From Planctomycetota bacterium (lineage in GTDB: Bacteria > Planctomycetota > UBA1135 > GCA-002686595): DNA of 61,250 nucleotides. Of this stretch, positions 8,909 through 17,665 are shown in pieces. The notes beneath the pieces were generated by a model. That model did not search any database. It had not been told where the DNA came from and saw nothing but the letters and a program-made list of their open reading frames with translations. The position numbers and the translations under genes were made by a program. The stretch covers positions 1 to 61,250 of the forward strand of contig JADHNZ010000015.1 in NCBI GenBank assembly GCA_016779225.1, written 5' to 3'. Each line of letters begins with the position of its first letter. Positions within the stretch are counted from its first letter, which is position 1.

Positions 8909-8944
8909 GGAGCCCCCCGACCGCCGCAGCAGCCGGGGGGCTCC
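8909..8944 (-). terminator. GC-rich terminator hairpin
   Basis: A perfect 11-base inverted repeat (8909-8919 with 8934-8944, six C pairing with six G, loop of 14) lies 38 bases past the stop of the secreted protein gene and before the ATG at 8852. It lacks a clear T run but its position suits a transcription terminator separating the two minus-strand units. Confidence 0.6.
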
Positions 8945-8981
8945 CGTGCTCCGTGCCCGAGGCGCGGAGCTCCGTCCGAGG

Positions 8982-10310
8982 TCAGCCGAAGGTCACCACG
9001 GCGGCCGTCGAGAAGTTCGAGGTCGGGCCGTCGCGGTACCAGAGCTGGAACACCCAGGTGGAGCCGGGAGCGATGGTGCCGTTGATCGGGTCCGGAATGA
9101 TCTGAGGCACATCGAAGCCGGCGCCGGTCGAGGAGTTTCCGGACAGGCTCTGCAGCACGCCAGCGGAGTCAAACTGGCCCAGGCTGTTGAGCTGGGGGTT
9201 CGACGAAGCCGTCGCGGTCCCGGGGCTGAAGCGCGCCAGGGGTGCACCCACGCAGAGGCGCCCCGAGGCGACATTGATGCCGGGATCGTTCAGGGTGGCG
9301 CTGGTCACGAAGTACGCGAACTGGGAGGCCGGTCCCTGGGTCACATCGAGGTGCACCGGGAAGGCGTCCGCGGCGGACAGGGACCCGGAAGCCGCGATCT
9401 TGGCGTCGAGACCCGTCGAGTTCGGGTTGGCCGGGTCACAGCCGTAGGCCACGCTGCCGCCCCCGCCGGAGCACGGGTTCCCGGTGGAGCCGATCCCCGA
9501 GACCACCATGTCGTAGGTGTTGCACGGCAGGTTGGAGCCGGTCCAGATCTCCGTCCGCACCGAGATCAGCTTGTCGCAGGGATCCGGGTTGGTCCAGAAG
9601 ATCGTCTCGTCGTTGCTGCCGGAGAGGCTCTCGGCGACGACATTGTTGCCGCAGTCGTCGTAGACGAACACATCGATGTCCCCCGCGCTGTGCGCGAAGA
9701 ACCAGTCCATCTGGAGCGCGCCACCCGCAGGCACCTCGAACTGGTAGTAGTCCGGCTCGTCCTTGGAGACGAACAGCCCGGTGTAGCTGCCGTCGGTGAG
9801 GGTGGCCGCAGAGGAGCAGTCGCCGTTGGGGTCGAACTGATCCTGCGGGTTGGTCACGCAGAAGTTCGTGAGGATGTCGAAGGTGCCGGAGCCCGAGGAG
9901 CCGACCGTGCGGCTGCCGAGGCGGATGAGGTACTGCTGGCCGCCCACCGCGTTGAAGGCCACGGAGGTCTGGCCCTGACAGGTGCTGGCCGCGCAGCCGA
10001 TCTGCGGGTAGTTCACGCAGTCGAAGCCGTCGTAGATCGCGATGCGGGTCTCGAGGGTGGTCCCCCCACAGGTGGTCACCTCATAGCCGTCCGTGGCGGG
10101 CGCGGTCCAGAGGTACCAGATGTCCCGGCGCACCGGCTGGCCACCGCAGTCCGCGGGGCCGTCGATCGTCGCACCGTTGTTGTCGAAGAGGAAGGTTCCA
10201 AGGCCATTGATCGGGGTGGCCGAACCACAGGAGTTGTTGCCGTTCTGGGCCGCCGCGGCGCCCATCAGCAGGGCGGCGGGGAGCAGGGCAGCGAGGGTGG
10301 CGTTGCGCAT
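8982..10310 (-). CDS. secreted repeat-domain protein with shared C-terminal module
   Basis: Start taken at the ATG at 10310 because it gives a clean signal peptide (M-R-N-A-T-L followed by a hydrophobic Ala/Leu core ending A-A-A-A-Q); an earlier in-frame start adds 49 unlikely residues. The product is about 442 residues, Cys- and Gly-rich. It has two beta-rich regions like bacterial pre-peptidase domains: Y-L-W-T-A-P-A-T-D-G near residue 60, and Y-Y-Q-F-E-V-P-A-G-G with D-I-D-V-F-V-Y-D-D-C further on. The last 130 residues contain L-C-V-G-A, an R-F-S pair, W-V-F-Q-L-W-Y-R-D and an end in V-V-T-F-G. The same module closes the proteins at 53371-54411 and 54621-56411. Function is unknown; it is probably exported. 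Confidence 0.75.
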   Translation of the reverse strand: MRNATLAALLPAALLMGAAAAQNGNNSCGSATPINGLGTFLFDNNGATIDGPADCGGQPVRRDIWYLWTAPATDGYEVTTCGGTTLETRIAIYDGFDCVNYPQIGCAASTCQGQTSVAFNAVGGQQYLIRLGSRTVGSSGSGTFDILTNFCVTNPQDQFDPNGDCSSAATLTDGSYTGLFVSKDEPDYYQFEVPAGGALQMDWFFAHSAGDIDVFVYDDCGNNVVAESLSGSNDETIFWTNPDPCDKLISVRTEIWTGSNLPCNTYDMVVSGIGSTGNPCSGGGGSVAYGCDPANPNSTGLDAKIAASGSLSAADAFPVHLDVTQGPASQFAYFVTSATLNDPGINVASGRLCVGAPLARFSPGTATASSNPQLNSLGQFDSAGVLQSLSGNSSTGAGFDVPQIIPDPINGTIAPGSTWVFQLWYRDGPTSNFSTAAVVTFG

Positions 10311-10449
10311 GGGCGTGATCGAAAAAGGAAGAAGGAGTGGGATGAGTCCCTCTACATTCTGCCGATCCCGCGTCAGATCGCCACCCGCCAATCGCTTCAA
10401 GCCTCGGGCTGGCGCGCACCCCCCCCTCCGAGTGCGCTGAGGGGCACCA

Positions 10450-10470
10450 GGACGCATCCCGGACGCGTCC
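10450..10470 (-). terminator. candidate terminator hairpin
   Basis: A six-base inverted repeat (GGACGC at 10450-10455 and GCGTCC at 10465-10470) lies about 20 bases past the stop of the GGDEF-like gene and upstream of the secreted protein gene. It is short and has no T run, so the call is weak. Confidence 0.3.
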
Positions 10471-10487
10471 CCACGCTCCCCGGGTCC

Positions 10488-11474
10488 TCAGGCAGCGCCC
10501 TGATCCGGCGTCTCGCCCAGTCGCTTCCGCAGGTCCTGGTTGGCCTCGAAGATGGTGCGCATGAGGGCCTTGCGGAGGTCGTCCTGGGTTCCAGACGAGC
10601 GCTCGCTGCGCGGGAGTTCGACCTCCCCGCGGCTCTCGACAGCACTCCGAAAGAGTCGCAGCTCCTCGAGCTCCCGCTCGGTGACCCCAAGGGTCTGAGT
10701 GAGCTTGGCAATCCGGCGCTTGAGCAGGTTCAGCTCACGCTCCACATCGGTCTCGCCGCCGACCGGGCGCACGGCCTCCATGGCCCGCGCGACGATCTCG
10801 TCGGCCAGGATCTGCGTGGCTCGCTCCAGGTCCTCTCCCCCCTCGACGAGTCCCACGAGGCGCTCGCGGTAGTCCGGCATGACGGCCGCCCCCGCTGTGC
10901 TCGCGGGCAGGGCGGGCGCCGGCTCCGGCGCAGCGACGCGCCGTGCCTCCAGGTCATAGAGCTCGCTCTCGATCCAGCGATCTCCGCCGCCAGACTCCGC
11001 GACCTCGAGCCCGGCCATGGCCACGCGCTCCATGACCGCGAGCTGGGCAGCCTGGGGGTGGTCCCCGTGGGACACGCCGATGCTCAGGGTCGTGCGATGG
11101 GTCGAGGTCCCCGTCTCGAACTCGAGCGTGCGAGCGGCCTTGAGGATCCGCTCGCAGAGGAAGCGAACCGAGGCCTGAGGGAGGTGCGGCAGGAGGAGCA
11201 CGAGGCGGTCCTGCTCTGCGTACCCGAGCAGGTCACCCGCGCGAATGGTCCTCCGGACGATGTCCACAACGGCCTGCAGGACGGCGGCGCGGGACTCCTG
11301 CCCGTGGAACAGGGCGATCTCCTCGATGCGATCGGGCCGCAGGGCCATGCAGCACACAGGGAAGCCATAGCGGCGAGCCCGCTGATACTCGACCTCCATC
11401 AGAGACCGCACCTCTGCCTGGGAGAACAGGGTGCCGCCGCCGGACGCGAACGAGAACGAGGGTTCAGGAGTCAT
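10488..11474 (-). CDS. degenerate GGDEF-domain protein with coiled coil and F-E-A-N tail
   Basis: A 328-residue soluble protein. Residues about 15-170 have the fold signature of a diguanylate cyclase domain, but the active-site turn before L-V-L-L-L-P-H reads A-E-Q-D-R where GGDEF should be, so it should not make cyclic-di-GMP. Residues about 235-275 form a predicted coiled coil (L-K-R-R-I-A-K-L-T-Q-T-L). The C-terminus reads L-M-R-T-I-F-E-A-N-Q-D-L-R-K-R-L. The coiled coil plus this tail is also found in the protein at 17666-18112, which sits beside a MamK-like actin. A sensor or scaffold role, not an enzyme, is likely. Partners are unknown. Confidence 0.65.
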   Translation of the reverse strand: MTPEPSFSFASGGGTLFSQAEVRSLMEVEYQRARRYGFPVCCMALRPDRIEEIALFHGQESRAAVLQAVVDIVRRTIRAGDLLGYAEQDRLVLLLPHLPQASVRFLCERILKAARTLEFETGTSTHRTTLSIGVSHGDHPQAAQLAVMERVAMAGLEVAESGGGDRWIESELYDLEARRVAAPEPAPALPASTAGAAVMPDYRERLVGLVEGGEDLERATQILADEIVARAMEAVRPVGGETDVERELNLLKRRIAKLTQTLGVTERELEELRLFRSAVESRGEVELPRSERSSGTQDDLRKALMRTIFEANQDLRKRLGETPDQGAA

Positions 11475-11547
11475 CGAGGGGAGCCGGGGGGGCCGGCTGA
11501 CTCTCCCCGCATCGACCCGCCCGCGAGGCGGTCTTGAAACCAGATCG

Positions 11548-14500
11548 TCAGGATTTCCTCAGGCTTTCGAGGAAAGCGGCGAGGTCCCGGAGCTCGCGGT
11601 CGGAAAGCTTTTCCGCCAGGTCGGCCGGCATGGCTGAGACATCCTTGCGACGCGCCTCGACCTCGTCAGCGGCTAGCTCGTGGCGCTCACCCTCCGCGTC
11701 GAGCACCACCACGCCGTCCTCATCGTCCTCCAGGAGCCGGCCCACAAGGACCGTCCCGTCGGTCAAGGCGAAGATCCAGGACTGGTACCCCTCGGCCAGT
11801 GCCGCGTTGGGCTCAAGGATGGACTGCAGCAGCTCGCTCTGGGAGAGCCGGGAGGCGACGCCGTCCAAGCGGGGGCCCACCTCACTCACGCCCTGCTCCT
11901 CAACCTGGTGGCACCGCAGGCAGGAGACTTCCGCCTTCTCCAGGAAGATCCGGCGCCCCTCCTCGGGGGATCCCCCGGCCCGCACGGCGGCGGCCCGGGC
12001 CCCAAGGGGGTCCCCTGAGGCCCGTGCGCCCCAGGACTCGAGAGCAGCCTGGACCTCGGCGCCCCCGCGACCCTCGAGGGCCTCGAGCAGCTCGAGGGCC
12101 ACGGCGGAGGTGGCCTCGCTCCCGGCCTCGGCACGCAGGAGGCGGGCCAGCTGCGCATCGGCCCCGTGGGTCTTCACCGTCGCCAGGGCACGCACAGCCG
12201 CCTGACGAGCCCCTGCATCCCCCTCTGCGGCACGCAGGGAAAGAGCGGCCACCGCACGCTCGGGATCCGTGCGGGCGAGGACCTCGAGGGCCGCAGCGGC
12301 GACCGCGCCGGCTCCGTCGGCGAGCAGAGCCTCCGCCAGGTCCACAACGGCCGGTTCCCCGCGCCTCACAAGGCCACGCAGGGCGTCCGCCCGCACCTCT
12401 TCATGGACGGCCCCATCACGCGCAAGCTCCGCCCGCAGGCCAGCCGTGACCTCGCTCGCCGCCTGCTCCTCGAGGCGCAGCCAGTGGCCCAGGGCGCCCC
12501 GACCCGAGCGGCGCGCCGCGGACAGCAGCGCTGCCGGCTCAACCTCCGCAGGCAGCGGCTGACCGACGACCGGTCGCCAGGAGCCGATCACGGGATCCAC
12601 GGGAGAGGGGTCCTGCCACTCCGCGAGGAAGCGCAGGCCCTCCTCCACGAGGCGCGCTCCACGCCCCTCCTCCTGGAGGAACCCCGCAATGGCCAGCGCG
12701 TCCTCGTCGCGGTGAAGCTCGCGCGCAGCCGCCATGGCCCGGCGGTGGTCGTAGGCCTTGGCTCCGCCAGCGCCCAGCCAGGCCGCGAGGGCTGGCGCGG
12801 CCGCGGGGATCGGCACCTCATGGATTGCACGGGCGGCCTCGGCTGCGACCTCAGGGGTCGCATCTGCGAGGGCCCGCGCGAGCTCGGGGTCCGCCCGGCG
12901 TCGGAGCGCCACGACGGCGCAGCGGCGCACCGCCGGACGCGTGTCCGTGAGCAGTTCGACGAGCTCCGCCTGGGTCGCAGCCTCGAGGGCGTGAATGGCC
13001 TCGCTCCGCAGCCACGGATCCTCCGCGGCGTCCTGCTCGATCACCTCGAGCACGCGCTGCAGGGCCACGGACGACAGCCTGGGGGATGGCGCGGTGGCCA
13101 AGGAGCGCAGGGCCGCGGCGCGCTCCCTGCGGCCGTCGGCGAGCAGCGCGCGCTCAACGAACGCAGCGGCGGCCGGCTCGCCGAGCTCCCCCAGCGCGCG
13201 CAGGGTCTGCACCCGAACCTCAGGATCGGGGTCCTCCAGCAGCGGGATCAGCGTGCCGCCGATCCCGGACAGGAGCGGCCTCTGGCGTGCGACGGCCTGC
13301 GCCCCCCAAATCCCGTGGAGTCGAGCCAGGGGATGATCCCTGGCCTCACGCGCGACCTCCAGCAGCAGCCCGACGCACTCGCGCAGGACCTCACTGCCTG
13401 CCGGAGCCGCCACCGCGCGCGCCACCAGCTCGAGCTGTGCCTCGAGGCGCACATCGAACGAGGGCTGCATGAGCAGACCCTGCAGCTCCCGACCCGAGCG
13501 TCCGCGCATGCCCTCGGCGAGCAGGCTCTCGACCTCGGCCACCCCGTCGGCCTCGGAGTGCCCCGGGGGAGCGACCTGGAAGACGCGGCCCTTGCCCGTC
13601 ATGCCCCAGCCGTTGACCCAGTCGCTGATGTAGAGGGTCCCATCGGGGCCGAAGTCGCAGTCGGTGGGCAGCAGGTCCTTGATGAGCGGCTCTGCGGAGA
13701 CGAGCCGGAAGCCCGCTCCGGCAGGCTCATGCCGCACCGCCATGATCGAGGACCACTGGGCGCCTCCGCGGAAGTCGCACAGCATGAACGCGCCAGCAAG
13801 CTCGCCCCACCCCTGATCGGGGACGCGTGCCAGGCCGGAGGGGCCAGAGCCCACATTGGCGATCGGCGGCGTGAGGAACCAGGGCTGCTCGTCGTGGTAG
13901 GGCTTCCACTGCCCCTCCGCGTTCCACGGGCCGCGGGCGTTCGGCCAGTTCACATACTGATAGTGATGGCGCCACCCCGTGTCCCCTCCGGGCACCACAT
14001 AGACCCAGCGTGCCTGGTCGCCTCCATCGGAGTTGTTGTCCCCGGTGAAGAGGTCCCCGCGCTCGTCGAACGCCAGCTCCTGGGGATTGCGCAGGCCCGT
14101 GGCCACCAGCTCGAGGTTTGAGCCATCAAGCTCGCACCGCAGGACGGCTCCGCGGTCGGGCAGGACGAAGTGCTTGCCCTCCGTCTGGACATTCAGACCC
14201 CGGTCCCCGATCGAAAAGTAGAGCCGCCCGTCCAGCCCCACGCGCAGGCCGTGCATGTCGTGCCCGAGGAGGGCGATCTTGACCCCGAACCCCGTATGGA
14301 CGGACTCGCGCTGGTCGGCGACGCCATCCGCATCCCCATCCCTGAGCCGCCACAGATCCGGGATGCAGGTGAACCACACCTCCTCGCCCCGGACGAGGAG
14401 GCCGGCCCCAATGCCCTCGGCGGCGCCCTGGAAGCCGTCCGCATAGACGGTGGCGCGGTCGCAGGTCCCATCCCCGTCCTCGTCCACCAACAGCCGGATC

Positions 14501-14883
14501 CGGTCGTGCTCCGACTCGTAGGCGGCGAAGCCCTCCCCGGTCCTCGCCTTCATGTAGGCCACCCGATCCTCCACGGTGGTCGCAGCCAGCTCGTCCTCGA
14601 GCCAGTCCATGTGCGCCCGCATATCGGTGACCCCCGCATTCACGCGGAAGGACTCAGCCACCCAGACCCGCCCCTTGTGGTCCACGAACAGGCAGACGGG
14701 ATTCGCTAGGTGAGGCTCCTGGGCCCAGAGGCTGCGTGTCCAGTCCTCCGGCAGCCGCATGCGCTGGAGTGCCTGGGAGCCCTCCTCACTGGCGCTCTCC
14801 ACGCGCGGTGCGTAGGCGTCGGGGGCGACCTCGTGCTGAGGCGGGGAGAGCAGGGCAAGAGCCAGGGGCAATGATGCGCTCAT
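11548..14883 (-). CDS. PVC-type membrane-bound dehydrogenase/HEAT-repeat cytochrome
   Basis: A 1,111-residue exported protein: a short N-terminal signal, then a beta-propeller of the 'PVC-type membrane-bound dehydrogenase' kind (about 40-440, with G-D-N-N-S-D-G-G-D-Q). HEAT-like alpha repeats rich in Ala, Leu and Arg follow (about 450-960). Near the end is a single c-type heme site C-L-R-C-H (about 986-990) followed by a short cytochrome domain. The combination is a hallmark of Planctomycetes and Verrucomicrobia, where such proteins are thought to act as periplasmic oxidoreductases on sugars or similar substrates; substrates are mostly unproven. The gene starts nine bases after the DUF3810 gene ends, so they are probably co-transcribed. 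Confidence 0.85.
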   Translation of the reverse strand: MSASLPLALALLSPPQHEVAPDAYAPRVESASEEGSQALQRMRLPEDWTRSLWAQEPHLANPVCLFVDHKGRVWVAESFRVNAGVTDMRAHMDWLEDELAATTVEDRVAYMKARTGEGFAAYESEHDRIRLLVDEDGDGTCDRATVYADGFQGAAEGIGAGLLVRGEEVWFTCIPDLWRLRDGDADGVADQRESVHTGFGVKIALLGHDMHGLRVGLDGRLYFSIGDRGLNVQTEGKHFVLPDRGAVLRCELDGSNLELVATGLRNPQELAFDERGDLFTGDNNSDGGDQARWVYVVPGGDTGWRHHYQYVNWPNARGPWNAEGQWKPYHDEQPWFLTPPIANVGSGPSGLARVPDQGWGELAGAFMLCDFRGGAQWSSIMAVRHEPAGAGFRLVSAEPLIKDLLPTDCDFGPDGTLYISDWVNGWGMTGKGRVFQVAPPGHSEADGVAEVESLLAEGMRGRSGRELQGLLMQPSFDVRLEAQLELVARAVAAPAGSEVLRECVGLLLEVAREARDHPLARLHGIWGAQAVARQRPLLSGIGGTLIPLLEDPDPEVRVQTLRALGELGEPAAAAFVERALLADGRRERAAALRSLATAPSPRLSSVALQRVLEVIEQDAAEDPWLRSEAIHALEAATQAELVELLTDTRPAVRRCAVVALRRRADPELARALADATPEVAAEAARAIHEVPIPAAAPALAAWLGAGGAKAYDHRRAMAAARELHRDEDALAIAGFLQEEGRGARLVEEGLRFLAEWQDPSPVDPVIGSWRPVVGQPLPAEVEPAALLSAARRSGRGALGHWLRLEEQAASEVTAGLRAELARDGAVHEEVRADALRGLVRRGEPAVVDLAEALLADGAGAVAAAALEVLARTDPERAVAALSLRAAEGDAGARQAAVRALATVKTHGADAQLARLLRAEAGSEATSAVALELLEALEGRGGAEVQAALESWGARASGDPLGARAAAVRAGGSPEEGRRIFLEKAEVSCLRCHQVEEQGVSEVGPRLDGVASRLSQSELLQSILEPNAALAEGYQSWIFALTDGTVLVGRLLEDDEDGVVVLDAEGERHELAADEVEARRKDVSAMPADLAEKLSDRELRDLAAFLESLRKS

Positions 14884-14892
14884 GGGGCGAGT

Positions 14893-15942
14893 CTAGCGCT
14901 CGCGCCGCACATCCCCACGGATCCGGCGCGGCCAATCGTCACGCAGGACGAGGTCCACCACTCCCCCATAGCTCGCGACGCCCCGCGGATCGCCGGCCAG
15001 GCGCAGGTACGCGTCATTGGTCCGTCGGGCCGCGCCGGAGAGCGCGCCCCGTGAACGCATCCAGTACGCGTCCACCTCCTCCTGCAGCCGCAGCAGCTCC
15101 GTCGAGGCCTGGGAGCGTGCGACCTGTGCAGCCTCGTGCTGCGTGCGCGCGAGCGCCGACCACACGCTCCTCAGGAGCACGAAGTGCCCGGACAACCGGG
15201 CCCTCGGATCCTCGGACGCGGAGAGAGCCTGCCAGCCCACGAGCGAGGCCTCGTCCTCCCGAGCCTCGCCCCTGAGGTGCGCCCACTCGTGTGCCGCAGT
15301 GGAGAGCACCACGACCCGAGGCAGCCCCCGCTCCACATGAGGCTCACCGGTCCACGGACTGTAGAAACCCGCCAGACCGAGGCTGGCGAGCCATCCCTCG
15401 GGCAGGCTCCTCACGGGTGCGACCGAGGGGCCCTCGAGCCAAGGGCACTCCTGCTCAAGGGCGCCAAAGGCCCCTGCGAGGACCGTGGCGAGCTCAACCT
15501 CCAGGACCGGCTGCCGCTGGACACCGCGCTGGAGCAGGGACTCCACCTCGGCCCTCAGGGCCCGCTCCAGACGTGCCAGAGCCTCCTCTCGCGCCTCGGG
15601 CCCAGGGTCCATGAGCCCCAGGCGCTCGGAGTGCCGCTCGGCGCCGTGCAGGAGTCCGAAGCCAAGGAGCCCCAGGAGCAGGAGAGCAAGCCCAAGCACC
15701 AGGATCCGCCCCAGTCGAGCGAGGACCGGACGCCGCGGGTCCCGACCAAGCACAACCAGCAGAGCCAGGAGGAGGACCAGACCCCAGCCGAAGGCGCTCC
15801 CGGGGACGAGCCCGGAGAGCCAGCCCAGCACCCCGGCCCAGCGCGGGTGGACTGCGAGACGCCACCCTTCCGCCGCCGGGGAGGCCCCCAGGACAAGCGT
15901 CCCGAGGATCAGGGCGAGCAGAGCGAGGAGCGGCCGGAGCAC
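14893..15942 (-). CDS. DUF3810-type membrane zinc metalloprotease-like protein
   Basis: A 349-residue protein with three hydrophobic segments in the first 105 residues, then a soluble domain. That domain has G-F-Y-S-P-W-T-G-E (about 185-195) followed by A-H-E-W-A-H (HExxH zinc site) and a downstream E-D-E-A, which together are the pattern of DUF3810 zincin-like proteins. The HExxH and distal Glu suggest a catalytically competent metallopeptidase facing the periplasm. Substrate and role are unknown. It lies directly upstream of the PVC-type cytochrome protein. Confidence 0.75.
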   Translation of the reverse strand: MLRPLLALLALILGTLVLGASPAAEGWRLAVHPRWAGVLGWLSGLVPGSAFGWGLVLLLALLVVLGRDPRRPVLARLGRILVLGLALLLLGLLGFGLLHGAERHSERLGLMDPGPEAREEALARLERALRAEVESLLQRGVQRQPVLEVELATVLAGAFGALEQECPWLEGPSVAPVRSLPEGWLASLGLAGFYSPWTGEPHVERGLPRVVVLSTAAHEWAHLRGEAREDEASLVGWQALSASEDPRARLSGHFVLLRSVWSALARTQHEAAQVARSQASTELLRLQEEVDAYWMRSRGALSGAARRTNDAYLRLAGDPRGVASYGGVVDLVLRDDWPRRIRGDVRRER

Positions 15943-16106
15943 CGCAAGGACTCTAGCACGGCCACTCGAGAGGGCGCCGAGACCGTTGGAAGGTCTCCTG
16001 AACGGGCCGCCCCGCGCCTCGAGCAGGGCCCGGGGGCACCGACCCGGAAGGCCCTGTCCGGATCCCCAAGGCGCGTCACGCGGCTTCGAGCGGCCTCACA
16101 ACGGAG

Positions 16107-16140
16107 CCGGCGCCCGCCTGGTCGAGCCAGGGGGCGCCGG
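16107..16140 (-). terminator. strong hairpin downstream of the small membrane protein
   Basis: The nine-base arms CCGGCGCCC (16107-16115) and GGGCGCCGG, extended after one bulged G by CCTGG pairing with CCAGG, give a 14-pair stem with a five-base loop. It lies about 40 bases past the stop at 16181, as expected for a terminator of that small gene. Between it and 15942 I see nothing else. Confidence 0.5.
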
Positions 16141-16180
16141 ATGAGGATGAAGCCCAGAGCAGGCCGCCGAAGCGGGTCGC

Positions 16181-16405
16181 TCAGAGCAGGCGGCGGTAGG
16201 TCGGCAGGACGCGGGTACGGGTCTGAACACGCTCGGCAAGGAGCGGCCTTTGGGCTCCGCTGGGCGCGACGGTGGACCGGAGTCTCCAGCCCGCCGCGAA
16301 GGCGCCCACACAGCCCATCAGCCAGCCCATAAGGCCCAGCCCGAAGAGGAGACCCATTCCGGTCCCCGGTCCGACGAAGTCAAAGATTCTCTCTCCCATG
16401 CCCAC
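16181..16405 (-). CDS. small single-span membrane protein, possibly a remnant of a transporter
   Basis: A 74-residue frame with a Gly-rich hydrophobic segment (about 14-42) and a basic tail. The segment beginning V-G-P-G-T-G-M-G-L-L-F resembles the start of the last helix in some MFS efflux proteins, so this could be a decayed transporter end or a genuine small membrane protein. Hairpins flank it on both sides (16107-16140 downstream, 16451-16486 upstream), which gives it its own transcription unit. Ribosome site is unclear. Reality of the gene is only moderately supported. Confidence 0.4.
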   Translation of the reverse strand: MGMGERIFDFVGPGTGMGLLFGLGLMGWLMGCVGAFAAGWRLRSTVAPSGAQRPLLAERVQTRTRVLPTYRRLL

Positions 16406-16450
16406 AGCCTAGGGCCGACCCGCCGGCCGTGAACCATAACGGCCATAATC

Positions 16451-16486
16451 TAAGGGGATCACGGTTACAGGACCGTGATCCCCTTA
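16451..16486 (-). terminator. 15-base perfect inverted repeat after the MamK-like gene
   Basis: Arms 16451-16465 and 16472-16486 (TAAGGGGATCACGGT and its exact complement) enclose a six-base loop. The element is clearly more A+T-rich than its surroundings and lies 80 bases past the stop of the actin-like gene. A terminator is the simplest reading; the symmetrical A/T flanks would let it act on both strands. Confidence 0.6.
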
Positions 16487-16566
16487 TCTGTGTGCGAACT
16501 TACCCCATACCGGCTAAGGGCAATCCTTGCCTCCGGGGCCATTCGGGCGGTCAGGCCAGGCCTGAA

Positions 16567-17622
16567 TCAGCCTCGCAGCTCGGTCCAGTACTCCTCGGGC
16601 ATGTCGTGGGCGATGTTCAGGGCGCCGTTGGCTCCCCCGTAGATCGGCTCCTCGAGGCGCACCACCGTGCCGGAGCCCAGGTGCTCCTGCATGTAGGCCT
16701 CGATCGCCCGATCCAGGCCCTTGATCATGCTGCCGCCGCCCGCGAGCACCACGCGCCCCTTGAGACGCTCCTGGAACTCGGGATCGAAGGTTCCGATGAG
16801 CTTCCCAAGCCCTTCGACGATGGGAGGCACGATGCGCGCGCAGGCCGTCTTGACGCAGTCCGTGATGTCGAACTCGGTCGGCTTGCCGTTAACCGGCAGC
16901 TTGACGACGATGCCGGTGGCCTCGGCTTGCACGGTGGAGTGCTTCTCCTTGATCGCCTTGATCATCTGCTTGGTGTGCTGCGCATCCGGGAACTTGGCGG
17001 AGATCTCCTTGCCAAGCTCCTCGTCGACGAAGTCACCAGCAGTCGTCATGGTCAGCTGATCGCTCTCCTCGGGCATCGTGCCGTGCATCCGGCAGAGGTC
17101 CACGGTGCCTGCGCCGATGTCGATCACCAGGGCGTCATCCAGCATGTTCTGGCCGTAGGCCACGGCGAACGGCTCGCTGCAGAGCATCACCGAGTCCACC
17201 GATTCGCGGGCCGCCTTGAGGATGGCGTCCTTGTTGTGGATCGAGGCCTGAGCAGGCACGCCGATCACGGCGTAGACAAGCTCGTCCGCGCGCGGCTTGG
17301 CACGCTTGACGATCTCGCGCACGAGGTCCTGGGCGGCACGGAGGCTCTCCGAGTCCTCCTCGCCATCCTTGTTGAACGAAAGCACGCCGTGCTCCAAGGG
17401 TCGGTGCAGGCGCAAGGAGAGCCGCTTCTCACGGGCCTCCTCGCCGAACAGCACATCGCGGCCCAAGAGCTTGCGGGCCACCGGATCCTTCGGATACCCC
17501 ACGAACGACTCGACGGTGTCACGGACGCCGTTGGAGGAGCTCACGCTGGTCCGCGAGGTCCCCAAGTCGATGCCCACATAGAGAACGCCTTGGTCCTCTT
17601 TCTCGGTGTGTTCTTCGCTCAT
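16567..17622 (-). CDS. MamK-like bacterial actin
   Basis: A 351-residue actin/Hsp70-fold ATPase. Phosphate loop 1 is G-I-D-L-G-T-S-R-T (17-25), phosphate loop 2 is D-I-G-A-G-T-V-D-L (168-176), and the adenosine motif is L-A-G-G-G-S-M near residue 300. Features I associate with MamK, the magnetosome-aligning filament protein, are present throughout: V-G-Y-P-K-D (41-46), V-I-G-V-P-A near 120, S-E-P-F near 150, G-D-F-V-D-E-E-L, and the C-terminal P-E-E-Y-W-T-E-L. It lacks a membrane-binding tail like that of MreB. A GGAGG ribosome site sits 12 bases before the ATG. No magnetosome genes are nearby, so a cytoskeletal positioning job with another cargo is inferred. Confidence 0.8.
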   Translation of the reverse strand: MSEEHTEKEDQGVLYVGIDLGTSRTSVSSSNGVRDTVESFVGYPKDPVARKLLGRDVLFGEEAREKRLSLRLHRPLEHGVLSFNKDGEEDSESLRAAQDLVREIVKRAKPRADELVYAVIGVPAQASIHNKDAILKAARESVDSVMLCSEPFAVAYGQNMLDDALVIDIGAGTVDLCRMHGTMPEESDQLTMTTAGDFVDEELGKEISAKFPDAQHTKQMIKAIKEKHSTVQAEATGIVVKLPVNGKPTEFDITDCVKTACARIVPPIVEGLGKLIGTFDPEFQERLKGRVVLAGGGSMIKGLDRAIEAYMQEHLGSGTVVRLEEPIYGGANGALNIAHDMPEEYWTELRG

Positions 17623-17665
17623 TCCAGTGATGCCTCCATCGCCCTATCCTTCGGGCGGGAGGATC

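Noticed and set aside
7011-11537. A very long open frame on the plus strand (about 1,500 codons).
   Set aside because: It lies opposite several well supported minus-strand genes, crosses their boundaries and has no recognisable domain; in G+C-rich DNA the strand opposite a gene often stays open.
16567-17622. A magnetosome island, because of the MamK-like gene.
   Set aside because: No mamA, B, E, M, O, P or Q-like gene is present; the neighbours are an efflux operon and a cytochrome protein.
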